A stretch of 64,000 nucleotides of DNA, taken from positions 21,219 through 85,218 of the forward strand of contig DASYAI010000041.1 in NCBI GenBank assembly GCA_036501425.1, written 5' to 3'. Positions 27,994 through 35,816 of this stretch are shown piece by piece; the stretch's first letter is position 1; every line of letters begins with the position of its first letter. Source of the DNA: DATKRB01 sp036501425. GTDB lineage: Bacteria > Actinomycetota > Acidimicrobiia > Acidimicrobiales > RAAP-2. The notes beneath the pieces are model-generated. The model searched no databases, was not told where the DNA came from, and worked only from the letters and a program-made list of their open reading frames with translations. The position numbers and the translations under genes were made by a program.

Positions 27994-29304
27994 TCAGCGG
28001 CCAGCCGTCGGCATGGTGTTGTGCCGGACGTCGCTGAACGGGAGCTCGCGGTCCGGAGCGCTCTCGCGGGGCAGGGCCAGCACCCGCTCGCCGATGATAT
28101 TGCGCTGGATCTCGCTGGTCCCGCTGACTAGGGCGACCGTCTGGCGGGACAGGTAGCCCACCCCGCGGGCCTCGGCGTCGGCGTCCCCCGGATGCCAGGC
28201 GACGACCGAGGGGTCGGAGATCTCGAGCGTGATGTCCGATCGCCGGATCCCGTTGACCGAGTTGATCAGCTTGAGGATGGAGCTGGCGGCGGGGGGCGTG
28301 AGCCCCTTGCGCATGGCGGTGACGATCCGCGGGCCGGTCTGGCCGGCCACCTTGCTGTTGACGTAGGCCTCGGCGACCAATTGCCGGACGTGGGGGTCGC
28401 TCGCCTGGCCGCTGCGTGCCGCCAGCTCGACCAGATCGTCGCGGCGCCGGCTGTCGGTGGCGGTCGGCGCCGCCGCGAAGCCGCCCGCCGGGGGCACCCA
28501 GTGCTCGGACCCGCCGTTGAGGACGTTGCGCTCGTGGACCAGCAGGCGGGAGGCCACGGCCCAGCCGTTGTGCAGCTCGCCCAGCAGGGCGTCGGCCGGC
28601 AGCCGCACGTCGTCGAAGAACTCCTGGCAGAACCCGGTCTGGCCGCTGATCATCTTGAGCGGCCGGATCTCGAGGCCCGGGGAGCGCATCGGGACGAGAA
28701 AGACGCTGAGCCCGCGGTGCTTGGGGACGTCCCAATTGGTCCGGGCCAGGCACATCCCCCAATCGGCCCGGTCCGCCGAGCTCGTCCAGATCTTCGACCC
28801 GTTCAAGATCCACTCGTCCCCGTCGCGATCCGCCCGGGTCAGGGCGCTGGCCAGGTCCGATCCCCCGGTCGGCTCGGACAGGAACTGGATCCACAGGTCC
28901 TCGCCCCGGAACATCCGAGGCAGGTAGGTCCGCTTCTGCTCGTCGGTGCCGTACTCGAGCATGGTGGGGGCGTTCATCCCGAGCGTCAGGATCCACGGGC
29001 CCAGGCCGCTGACGTCGTAGCCCGACACGGCGGTGTTGAACGCCTTCAGGTACTCGGCGGTTAGGCCCTGGCCGCCGTACTCCTTGGGGTAGACCAGCCC
29101 GCTCAGGTCGGCCTCGTCCATCAGGCGCAGCAGCGCCCGACCCCGGGACAGCTGGTCCCTCGGGTCGAGGCCGAGCGCCACCACGTGGGCGGTCAGGCGC
29201 TCGGTCTCGCCGATCGGGTCGAGGGTGGCCTCTGCCCACTGGCGGACCCGCTGGCTGAAGTCGTCGAGGCTCTCCACCGCCGTCAGATCGTCGGTAACCG
29301 TCAT
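27994..29304 (-). CDS. Acyl-CoA dehydrogenase family protein
   Basis: A 436-residue FAD enzyme predicted to oxidise an acyl-CoA to the enoyl-CoA. Recognisable blocks are YPKEYGGQGLTAEYLKAF, the FAD/substrate loop QFLSEPTGGSDLAS, GSKIWTSSADRADWGMC and the C-terminal VSGTSEIQRNIIGERVL. The glutamate that acts as base in many family members is not evident at the usual late site (SDPSVVAWHPGD), so the catalytic residue may lie elsewhere as in isovaleryl/long-chain types. The ATG start has a good AGGAGG 9 bases upstream. Steroid, branched-chain or fatty-acid substrates are all possible; a DUF35/thiolase-fold pair lies next door. Confidence 0.88.
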   Translation of the reverse strand: MTVTDDLTAVESLDDFSQRVRQWAEATLDPIGETERLTAHVVALGLDPRDQLSRGRALLRLMDEADLSGLVYPKEYGGQGLTAEYLKAFNTAVSGYDVSGLGPWILTLGMNAPTMLEYGTDEQKRTYLPRMFRGEDLWIQFLSEPTGGSDLASALTRADRDGDEWILNGSKIWTSSADRADWGMCLARTNWDVPKHRGLSVFLVPMRSPGLEIRPLKMISGQTGFCQEFFDDVRLPADALLGELHNGWAVASRLLVHERNVLNGGSEHWVPPAGGFAAAPTATDSRRRDDLVELAARSGQASDPHVRQLVAEAYVNSKVAGQTGPRIVTAMRKGLTPPAASSILKLINSVNGIRRSDITLEISDPSVVAWHPGDADAEARGVGYLSRQTVALVSGTSEIQRNIIGERVLALPRESAPDRELPFSDVRHNTMPTAGR

Positions 29305-29412
29305 CTCGTTTCGTCCTCCTCGGCCCCCGCCGCGCTGGATGGTGCCAGCTCGGCACGTGGTGCTCAGCGTCCCACACCGATCCTCGGCGGCGCACGCCAT
29401 GGCGGCACGCCG

Positions 29413-29448
29413 CGTCCAACCCGAGACGATAGGGGACCGTCCAACCCG
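29413..29448. promoter_or_regulatory. Paired 11-base direct repeats upstream of the acyl-CoA dehydrogenase
   Basis: CGTCCAACCCG occurs twice, starting at 29413 and 29438, 25 bases apart, within the 213-base spacer between the dehydrogenase and the DUF35 gene. The rest of the spacer shows no gene. The repeats could be an operator or a duplicated -35 region. Confidence 0.4.
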
Positions 29449-29517
29449 GTAGTGCAGACGGCTCGACCGGCCGGCGGCCCGCCGCGGTGCCCGCCGCCCG
29501 GCGGGGGGGCCCGCCGC

Positions 29518-29946
29518 TCAGGCGGGCTTGAAGAGCGGGAGGGTCACCCCGGGGGCGACCTCCTCGAAGGTCACCTCGACCGCCATCCCCACCTTCACGT
29601 CGTCGGGCTCGACGCCGACGATGTCGGTCACCAACTTGAGCCCCTTCTCCTCGGCCAGCTCCACCACGGCCAGGACGTAGGGCACCTTGCTCACGTAGTA
29701 GCGGTCGAAGGGCTGGAGGGGGATGGTGAACGTGTCGATCACCCCACGCCCGGACATCTCCGCCGGCGCCAGGTCGGTGCTCAGGCAGTAGCGGCAGACG
29801 ATCCGGGGCGGATGCAGATGATGCCCGCAGTTCGAGCAGCGCTGGATCAGCAGCTTGTGCTCGTTGCACCCGTCCCAGAAGAACTGGGTGAGGGCGTCCG
29901 GCTTCGGCAGCGGAGGGTAGACGGGGGCTTCCTCGGTGGCGGTCAC
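29518..29946 (-). CDS. DUF35 OB-fold protein with zinc ribbon
   Basis: A 142-residue protein with the standard DUF35 layout: an N-terminal helix (FFWDGCNEHKLLIQRC), a rubredoxin-like zinc ribbon with ligands in CSNC and CRYC, then an OB-fold beta barrel from about residue 60 on. Such proteins bind acyl-CoAs and pair with thiolase-fold enzymes or hydratases, for example the DUF35 partner of the steroid aldolase Ltp2. A thiolase-fold gene starts 160 bases away on the opposite strand, which fits that pairing. The GTG start (TATEEAPVYPPLP) is chosen because longer readings enter the divergent spacer. No membrane segment is present. Confidence 0.88.
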   Translation of the reverse strand: MTATEEAPVYPPLPKPDALTQFFWDGCNEHKLLIQRCSNCGHHLHPPRIVCRYCLSTDLAPAEMSGRGVIDTFTIPLQPFDRYYVSKVPYVLAVVELAEEKGLKLVTDIVGVEPDDVKVGMAVEVTFEEVAPGVTLPLFKPA

Positions 29947-29986
29947 GGTCCCCGAGTATGCCGGACCGCGGCGGGCGCTGCCCGTA

Positions 29987-30029
29987 GACGGGCCGGGCGG
30001 CGTCGCGGCGGTTGCGACGGGCCGGGCGG
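29987..30029. repeat. Direct repeat in the DUF35/thiolase divergent spacer
   Basis: GACGGGCCGGGCGG occurs at 29987 and again at 30016, a 29-base period, in the spacer that must hold both divergent promoters. It may be a regulator site; no clear promoter hexamers are seen. Confidence 0.35.
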
Positions 30030-30105
30030 TCGTGGAAGGTTGTCGGCGGCACCGCGCCGCCCGAAGAGCAGGGCACGTCGGCGGCGCCGGAGGACGGAGG
30101 GGAAC

Positions 30106-31251
30106 ATGGCCAACGCGCTGAACAAGGTCGCGATCGCTGGTGTGGGCTACTCGAAGGTCGGGCGACGCCTCCCCGACAGCGACGACGAGCTCATCCGCCA
30201 GGCGGTCACCGCGGCGATGGACGACGCCGGCCTCACCCCGGCGGACATCGACGGCATCGGCACGATGGGCGGCAACGCCATGTCCATCGGCTGGCTGCTG
30301 GGCATCACCCCGCTCAACTACTTCTTCACCTCGGGCGCCGGGCCGGCCTTCGTCGAGCCGGCGATCAACTCGATCTCGGCGGTGGCCTCCGGCCTCAGCC
30401 ACACGTGCGTCGCCGTCCGGGTCATGCGCCAGATGCCCGGGCAGTCGGACCGGCTGGCCGCGCCGGTCAACCCCGAACCCGTCTACGTGCCCGGTGATGC
30501 CCAGTTCTCCTCCCCCTTCGGTACCGGAGCCGCCGCCGCCACCATCGCCGGGTTCCAGATGCAGGCCCACATGGCCCGCTACGGGACCACCGAGGAGCAC
30601 TTCGCCCAGAACGCCGTCACCCAGCGGTACCACGCCACGTTGAACGAGGACGCCCTGTTCCGGGACCCCCTCACCATCGACGACTACCTGAGTGCGCGCT
30701 ACATCTCCAAGCCGGTCCGGCTCTTCGACTGTGACTACCCCTGCGACTCGGTCTCGGCGGTGATCTTCACGACTGCCGAACGGGCCCGGGACCTGCGCAA
30801 GAAGCCGGTCCACGTGGAGGCCTGGGCGCTCTCGGCCATCCGCGACTTCGACATGTCGCTGCTGGAGGATCACACGCGCAACTCCCCGGTGCACTGCGCC
30901 CAGACCCTGTGGTCGCGCACCGACCTCGGGCCCCAGGACGTCGACGTCGCCGAGCTCTACGACGGGTTCACGGTGATCACCTTCCAGTGGCTCGAGGCCC
31001 TCGGGTTCTGTGGACCGGGCGAGGCGGGACCGTTCATCGCCGAGGGCAATACCCGGCTCGGCGGTTCGTTGCCGCTCAACACCGACGGTGGGGCGTGCAA
31101 CGTGGGTCGACGGCACGGGGCGAACTTCTGCATCGAGGCCACCCGCCAGATCCGGGGCGAGTGCGACGTGCGCCAGGTTCCCGACACCGAAGTGGCGGTC
31201 TGGAGCAACGCGGTCGGTTGCTTCGCCGGCGCCGTGCTGCTCACCGCCTAG
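30106..31251 (+). CDS. Thiolase-fold protein (SCP-x/Ltp2-like acetyl-CoA acetyltransferase family)
   Basis: A 381-residue thiolase-superfamily protein with a good ribosome-binding site (GGACGGAGGGG). Landmarks are VAIAGVGYSKVGR at the start, AMDDAGLTPADIDGI, VASGLSHTCVAVRVM, AELYDGFTVITFQWLEALGF and the late GGACNVGRRHGANF. Non-thiolytic members such as Ltp2 keep the fold but use tyrosines for retro-aldol cleavage in sterol side-chain breakdown; the AELYDGFT block resembles that group. With the divergent DUF35 protein it probably forms a complex acting on an acyl-CoA. The true reaction is not shown by the sequence. A 138-base spacer separates it from fabD. Confidence 0.82.
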   Translation: MANALNKVAIAGVGYSKVGRRLPDSDDELIRQAVTAAMDDAGLTPADIDGIGTMGGNAMSIGWLLGITPLNYFFTSGAGPAFVEPAINSISAVASGLSHTCVAVRVMRQMPGQSDRLAAPVNPEPVYVPGDAQFSSPFGTGAAAATIAGFQMQAHMARYGTTEEHFAQNAVTQRYHATLNEDALFRDPLTIDDYLSARYISKPVRLFDCDYPCDSVSAVIFTTAERARDLRKKPVHVEAWALSAIRDFDMSLLEDHTRNSPVHCAQTLWSRTDLGPQDVDVAELYDGFTVITFQWLEALGFCGPGEAGPFIAEGNTRLGGSLPLNTDGGACNVGRRHGANFCIEATRQIRGECDVRQVPDTEVAVWSNAVGCFAGAVLLTA

Positions 31252-31327
31252 TAGCTCGTCCCGGGCGGTCCCGGTTCTCGTCCCGGTCCCGGCGCCGAGC
31301 GCCCGAGCGTGCCAGACTGATCGCTTC

Positions 31328-31345
31328 GGCCGGAACCTTCCGGCC
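31328..31345. promoter_or_regulatory. Perfect 18-base inverted repeat upstream of fabD
   Basis: GGCCGGAA-CC-TTCCGGCC is a perfect palindrome with 8-base arms and a 2-base centre, 45 bases before the fabD start. The centre is too short for a stable hairpin loop, so a dimeric repressor site for the fatty-acid operon is likelier than a terminator. No regulator gene lies nearby. Confidence 0.5.
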
Positions 31346-31389
31346 CCGCGGTGCCGAGCCGTGCGTCCGTCGTCGGAGGCGAGCCGATC

Positions 31390-32625
31390 GTGTTGGTGTT
31401 CACCTTTCCCGGACAGGGCTCCCAACGGGCCGAGATGGGGCGCCCCTGGGTGGACCATCCGTCGTGGGGGGTGGTCGAAGAGGCGTCCGAAGCTGCCGGG
31501 CGTGACCTGGCCCAGCTGCTGCTCCGAGCGCCCATCGAGACCCTCACGGAAACGGCGAACGCCCAGATGTGCACGTTCGTTCTCAGCCTGGTCGTGCTCG
31601 ACGCGGTCGAACGGCTCGGGCTGTCCCCCGGTGCCTGCGCCGGCCACAGCCTGGGCGAGTACACCGCCCTGGTGGCGGCCGGAGCGGTCACCTTCGGCGA
31701 CGGTGTCGAGCTGGTGGCCGCCCGGGGCGAGGCCATGAGCCGGGCCACCGCCGACGCGCCGGGCACCATGGCGGCACTGATGGGCCTGGGCGACGACGAT
31801 GCCGAGCTGGCGTGCCAGCGGGCCGACGGCGAGGTGTGGGTGGCCAACTACAACGGAACGGGGCAGGTGATCATCGCCGGCCGCCCCGCTGCGGTGGAGG
31901 CTGCCGCGGCGATCGCCCGCGAGCTCGGCGCCCGCAAGGTGGTCCCGCTGCCGGTGGCCGGAGCCTTCCACACCCCGCTGATGGGGGGAGCCCAGCCTGC
32001 GCTGCGCAAGGCGCTGGACGAGGTGTCCTTCGTCCCCTCCGAGGTGCCGGTGGTCGCCAACGTCGACGCCCTGGCTCACCGGGACCCGGCCGAGTGGCCG
32101 ACCCTTCTGGCGGCGCAGCTCTGCCGGCCGGTCCGCTGGCACCAGTCGCTCGGCACCCTCGTCGACCTGGGAGCCCAGGCGCTGGTCGAGCTCGGCCCCG
32201 GCGGCGTGCTGAGCGGCCTGGCGAAGCGCGGCGCTCCGGGTGCCCGGGCGCTGTCGGTCGCCGCGCCCGAGGACCTCGATGCCCTGATGGACGCCGTCAC
32301 CGAGCTCGAGCTGGTCAGCGCCCGACCCCGGCGCCACCGGTCGCCGGTCGGCGGCGGTCGCAACTACCTGTCCGACCGCCTCGTGGTGAGCCCGGCCGCC
32401 GGGTCGTTCCGTCCCGCTGGATCGTTGGCCGCCACCGAGGTGGGCTTCGACGGGCCCGGACGACGGGCCCTGGACGTCGGCGAGGTGGTGGGCTTCGTCG
32501 GAGCGCTCGAGGTGCGCACCCCCTTCTCCGGCCACATCGTCCGGTGGTTCGTCGGGGAGGGCGACGCGGTGCGCGACGGGCAGCCGGTCCTGCGGCTCCG
32601 GGCCACCGAGGCCGCCGACGGATGA
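31390..32625 (+). CDS. fabD: Malonyl-CoA:ACP transacylase with an added lipoyl/biotinyl-like domain
   Basis: A 411-residue FabD, about 100 residues longer than usual. It moves malonyl groups from CoA to ACP. Catalytic Ser87 is in GHSLGEY, oxyanion residues are in FPGQGSQ, and His194 is in GAFHTPLM. After a basic linker near 295, residues about 355-405 (RTPFSGHIVRWFVGEGDAV, then DGQPVLRLR) have the beta-sandwich pattern of biotinyl/lipoyl domains but no lysine at the attachment turn. The GTG start is chosen for its GGAGG upstream; an earlier GTG 13 codons upstream lacks one. Its stop overlaps fabG as ATGA. Confidence 0.92.
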   Translation: MLVFTFPGQGSQRAEMGRPWVDHPSWGVVEEASEAAGRDLAQLLLRAPIETLTETANAQMCTFVLSLVVLDAVERLGLSPGACAGHSLGEYTALVAAGAVTFGDGVELVAARGEAMSRATADAPGTMAALMGLGDDDAELACQRADGEVWVANYNGTGQVIIAGRPAAVEAAAAIARELGARKVVPLPVAGAFHTPLMGGAQPALRKALDEVSFVPSEVPVVANVDALAHRDPAEWPTLLAAQLCRPVRWHQSLGTLVDLGAQALVELGPGGVLSGLAKRGAPGARALSVAAPEDLDALMDAVTELELVSARPRRHRSPVGGGRNYLSDRLVVSPAAGSFRPAGSLAATEVGFDGPGRRALDVGEVVGFVGALEVRTPFSGHIVRWFVGEGDAVRDGQPVLRLRATEAADG

Positions 32626-33374
32626 CCGAGGCGTCATCGGCCGGCACCGCGCGCGTGGTGCTGGTCACCGGAGGGTCGCGAGGGATCGGGGCCGCTTGCG
32701 CGGCCTGGTTCGTGGCCAACGGCGACCGGGTGGCCGCCACCTACCGCTCCTCGAGCGTTCCCTCCCTGCCCGCCGGCGCCGACGCCGAGCGCTACCTGCC
32801 GCTGGCCTGCGACGTCACCGACCCGGCGTCGGTCGACGCCGTGTTCACGGCGGTCGAGGAGGCCTGGGGCCCGGTGGAGGTGCTGGTGGCCAACGCCGGC
32901 ATCACCCGTGACGCCCTGCTGCTCCGGATGGACGAGACCGCCTGGCACGACGTCGTCGAAACCAACCTGACCGGGAGCTACCGGGTGGCCCGTCGGGCGG
33001 TCGCCAAGATGGTGCGCCTGCACCGTGGACGGATCGTCTTCGTCTCCTCGGTGGGCGCGTTCATGGGCAACGCGGGGCAGGCCAATTACGCCGCGTCCAA
33101 GGCCGGCCTGGTCGGGATGGCCCGGGCCCTGGCCAGCGAGGTGGCGAGCCGCACCGTGACGGTCAACGTGGTGGCGCCGGGCATGGTCGACACCGAAATG
33201 GTGGACAAGCTGCCCGAGGAGCGACGCGAGACGATCGTGGGTCGGATCCCCCTGGGCCGGCTGGCCACGGTCGAGGAGGTCGCCGACGCGGTGGGCTACC
33301 TCGCCTCCCCCGGGGCCAGCTACGTCACCGGGGTCGTCCTACCGGTCGACGGCGGCCTGGCGATGGGCCTCTGA
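32622..33374 (+). CDS. fabG: 3-Oxoacyl-ACP reductase (SDR family)
   Basis: A 250-residue short-chain dehydrogenase that reduces 3-oxoacyl-ACP with NADPH. The cofactor motif TGGSRGIGAACA is near residue 17. NAGITRD follows, the catalytic Ser is in FVSSVGAFMGNAG, and the YAASKAG block holds Tyr and Lys. The C-terminus (GVVLPVDGGLAMG) is typical of FabG. It is coupled to fabD by an ATGA overlap and sits where fabH stands in many actinobacterial fab clusters. A strong identification. Confidence 0.95.
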   Translation: MTEASSAGTARVVLVTGGSRGIGAACAAWFVANGDRVAATYRSSSVPSLPAGADAERYLPLACDVTDPASVDAVFTAVEEAWGPVEVLVANAGITRDALLLRMDETAWHDVVETNLTGSYRVARRAVAKMVRLHRGRIVFVSSVGAFMGNAGQANYAASKAGLVGMARALASEVASRTVTVNVVAPGMVDTEMVDKLPEERRETIVGRIPLGRLATVEEVADAVGYLASPGASYVTGVVLPVDGGLAMGL

Positions 33375-33401
33375 CGTTCACCGCGGCCCCTGGGCTCGGG
33401 G

Positions 33402-33407
33402 TACCCT
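33402..33407 (+). promoter_or_regulatory. Candidate -10 element for acpP-fabF
   Basis: TACCCT lies in the 188-base fabG-acpP spacer, with TTCACC about 19 bases upstream as a weak -35. It would give acpP a separate promoter and a leader of about 150 bases. Confidence 0.35.
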
Positions 33408-33466
33408 CGAAGGCCGGGATCCGAGCCCCGCGGCGACGCCCCGGCTGTGCCCCGTCCGATGCGACG

Positions 33467-33550
33467 GCCCGATCCGAACCAGCCATCCCGAACCAGTCAT
33501 CCAGCCAGCACCAGCGATCCCGACCAGCGACCGATCCAACACCAGCGACA
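33467..33550 (+). promoter_or_regulatory. A/C-rich degenerate-repeat leader of acpP
   Basis: This part of the acpP leader repeats variants of AACCAGC-ATCC (for example GAACCAGCCATCC and GAACCAGTCATCC) about seven times. The stretch is poor in G and T on the coding strand, so the RNA should be unstructured, unlike the rest of the window. It ends just before the ribosome-binding site AGGAG of acpP. Confidence 0.45.
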
Positions 33551-33562
33551 AGGAGTGGGCCA

Positions 33563-33802
33563 GTGGACAGCGATGCAGCCTTCGAGAAGTTTCGCGAGAG
33601 TGCGGTGGAGGTGCTGCAGGTGCCCGCCGACAAGATCACCCGCGAGGCCAGGCTCGCCGAGGACCTCGATGCCGATAGCCTCGACCTGGTGGAGCTGGTG
33701 ATGGCCCTCGAGGAGTCGTTCAACATCACGGTCGAGGAGACCGAGCTCGAGGACATCGAGACGGTCGGGCAGGCCTTCGACCTCGTCTACGGCAAGCTCT
33801 GA
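33563..33802 (+). CDS. acpP: Acyl carrier protein
   Basis: A 79-residue acidic ACP that carries growing fatty acyl chains on phosphopantetheine. The attachment site Ser39 is in DLDADSLDLVELVM, in the usual four-helix frame ending in IETVGQAFDLVYGKL. The GTG start has AGGAG about 9 bases upstream. The stop TGA overlaps the fabF ATG (TGATG), so ACP and ketosynthase are coupled. The gene has its own candidate promoter and an odd A/C-rich leader, in keeping with a need for high expression. Confidence 0.96.
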   Translation: MDSDAAFEKFRESAVEVLQVPADKITREARLAEDLDADSLDLVELVMALEESFNITVEETELEDIETVGQAFDLVYGKL

Positions 33803-35004
33803 TGCTGCTGGGCACCGGCCGCAACGGATCGATCACCGGCCGCCGGGTGGCCGTCACGGGGTTGGGGGCCGTCTCGTGCTGCGGGAGCGGCGTCGACGCG
33901 TTGTGGGAGGGTCTCCTGCGTCCGTGGCCCGGCGGTCCGCGCCAGGTCAGCGGCTACGACCCGGCGGACTGGTTCGGGCCGAAGGAAGCCCGGCGGCTCG
34001 ACCTGTTCGCCCAGTACGCGGTGGTCACCGCGCTCATGGCCGTCGAGGACGCCGGCGATCTTCAGGCCGACCCCGACCGGTCCGGCGTCATCTTCGCCAC
34101 CGGCGTCGGTGGCTTCAACACGCTGGTCGAGCAGGTCAACGTCTTCTACGGCAAGGGTGCCAACCGGGTCTCGCCGTTCCTGGTGCCGATGATGATGGCG
34201 AACGCCGGCGCCGCCAACGTCTCGATGCGCATCGGGTGGCACGGACCGTCCGAAAGCATCGTCACCGCGTGCGCCGCCGGCACCCACTCGATCGGGGCCG
34301 CGGCCCGGCTGGTGGCGTCGGGGCGCTGTGACGTGGCGATCGGCGGGGGCTCCGAGGTGGCCATGCAGGAGGTGGCGGTAGCTGCCTTCGGCAACATGAC
34401 CGCCCTGTCGGTCACCGGAATCTCGCGGCCCTTCGACGTGCAGCGCGACGGGTTCGTGATGGGAGAGGGAGCGGCCGCCCTGGTGCTCGAGGACTGGGAC
34501 CGGGCGGTCGGCCGCGGGGCGCGCATCTACGCCGAGATCCTGGGTGCCGCCAGCACCGCCGACGCCCACCACATCACCGCGCCGGAGCCGTCGGGCGCCG
34601 GGGCGGTCTCCTGCATGGAGCTGGCGCTGGCCGATGCCGAGCTCGTGGCGTCCGACATCGCCCACATCAACGCCCACGGGACCTCCACCCCGCTCAACGA
34701 CCTGCCCGAGGCCCGGGCCATCAACAAGGTGTTCGGCGAGCCGGGACCGCCGGTGACCTCCACCAAGGGGGTCACCGGGCACTGCCTCGGGGCCGCGGGG
34801 GCGATCGAGGCGCTGGCGGCGATCCTGGCCATCGACCGCCGGCTCATCCCGCCCACGGCCGGGCTCGAGCAGCTCGATCCGGAGATCCACCTCGATGTCG
34901 TCTACGGCGAGGGGCGGCCGTGGTCTCCGGGTCCGGTCCTCTCCAACTCGTTCGGCTTCGGCGGCCACAACGGCTGCCTGATCATCGGCCCCCCCGCAGG
35001 CTGA
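33802..35004 (+). CDS. fabF: 3-Oxoacyl-ACP synthase II
   Basis: A 400-residue chain-elongating ketosynthase. The Cys-His-His triad is complete: Cys157 in VTACAAGTHS, His292 in NAHGTSTPLND and His327 in KGVTGHCLGAAGA. The C-terminal SNSFGFGGHNG is also typical. It condenses acyl-ACP with malonyl-ACP made by FabD. No FabH starter enzyme is in this cluster, so initiation must use a FabH encoded elsewhere or another route. The gene ends 23 bases before the end of the convergent trpA. Confidence 0.95.
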   Translation: MLLGTGRNGSITGRRVAVTGLGAVSCCGSGVDALWEGLLRPWPGGPRQVSGYDPADWFGPKEARRLDLFAQYAVVTALMAVEDAGDLQADPDRSGVIFATGVGGFNTLVEQVNVFYGKGANRVSPFLVPMMMANAGAANVSMRIGWHGPSESIVTACAAGTHSIGAAARLVASGRCDVAIGGGSEVAMQEVAVAAFGNMTALSVTGISRPFDVQRDGFVMGEGAAALVLEDWDRAVGRGARIYAEILGAASTADAHHITAPEPSGAGAVSCMELALADAELVASDIAHINAHGTSTPLNDLPEARAINKVFGEPGPPVTSTKGVTGHCLGAAGAIEALAAILAIDRRLIPPTAGLEQLDPEIHLDVVYGEGRPWSPGPVLSNSFGFGGHNGCLIIGPPAG

Positions 35005-35036
35005 GCCGGCTCGGGGCGCCCCGGCGATCAGCCGGC
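35005..35036. terminator. GC palindrome between convergent fabF and trpA
   Basis: A 12-base palindrome CGGGGCGCCCCG (35012-35023) is flanked by GCCGGC on both sides. It fills the 23-base gap and runs into the last trpA codons. A bidirectional terminator is plausible, but there is no T-run and the loop would be tight. Confidence 0.35.
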
Positions 35037-35816
35037 GTCGAGGGCCCGGCGCAGGTCGCCCACGAAACTCGCCGCCCCGTCGGGTCCCGCGCCCTCGAGC
35101 AGTCGCCGCACCAGGGCCGACCCCACGACGACCCCGTCGGCGAACCGGCCGGCCGCGCCGGCCTGCTCGGGCGTCGACACGCCGACCCCGGCGCACACGG
35201 GAAGATCGGTGGCGGCGCGGATCCGACCGACCACCGCTGCCACGTCGTCGGACCGCTCCGGGCGCTCGCCGGTCACCCCCATGCGGGCGACGGCGTAAAC
35301 GAACCCGCGGCACCGGGCGCAGATGGCGGCCACCCGGTCGGGCGGGGTGGAGGGAGCCACCAGCAAGATGGGGTCGACCCCCGCCTCCTCGGCCTCCTCG
35401 CCCCATCCGTCGAGCTCCTCGAGCGGCAGGTCGGGCACGATGGCGCCGCCGATGCCGGCCTCGGCCAGGCGGCGCGCCATGCGGCGGTGGCCGGCCCGGA
35501 ACACGACGTTGTAGTAGGTCATGACGGCCAGCGGCACCTCGAGGTGGGCCCCCGCCACGGCGTCGATCAGCCCGCTCGGGGTGGAGCCCGCCCGCAGGGA
35601 GCGCAGGCCGGCCTGCTGGATCACCGGACCGTCCATGACCGGGTCCGAAAACGGGAGCCCGATCTCCACCGCGTCGGCGCCGGCGGCCGCGACGGCATGG
35701 ACCACCTCGAGCCAGTCGGGGACCATGCCGGCCATCACGTAGGGGACGAGGAGCTTGGCCCCGCTCGCCGAGCGGGCCCGCAGGATGGCCTCGAGGCCCC
35801 GAGGCGGGGCCGTCAC
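35028..35816 (-). CDS. trpA: Tryptophan synthase alpha subunit
   Basis: A 262-residue TIM barrel that cleaves indole-3-glycerol phosphate and passes indole to TrpB. The general-base glutamate is in AVEIGLPFSDPVMDGP, which also holds the catalytic aspartate region; the phosphate-binding end has PVCAGVGVSTPEQA and GVVVGSALV. The GTG start overlaps the trpB stop as GTGA, which rejects longer readings into trpB. It is the last gene of the trpC-F-B-A unit. Confidence 0.96.
   Translation of the reverse strand: MTAPPRGLEAILRARSASGAKLLVPYVMAGMVPDWLEVVHAVAAAGADAVEIGLPFSDPVMDGPVIQQAGLRSLRAGSTPSGLIDAVAGAHLEVPLAVMTYYNVVFRAGHRRMARRLAEAGIGGAIVPDLPLEELDGWGEEAEEAGVDPILLVAPSTPPDRVAAICARCRGFVYAVARMGVTGERPERSDDVAAVVGRIRAATDLPVCAGVGVSTPEQAGAAGRFADGVVVGSALVRRLLEGAGPDGAASFVGDLRRALDAG

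Noticed and set aside
28025..29304. Acyl-CoA dehydrogenase as a pseudogene because the usual late glutamate is not obvious
   Set aside because: The family places its base at different positions, the rest of the protein is intact, and I cannot align it without tools.
29947..32637. Minus-strand extension of the DUF35 frame antisense to thiolase and fabD
   Set aside because: The sequence is shadow-like; the opposite strand carries the motif-bearing genes, and a GTG start in the spacer fits DUF35 length.
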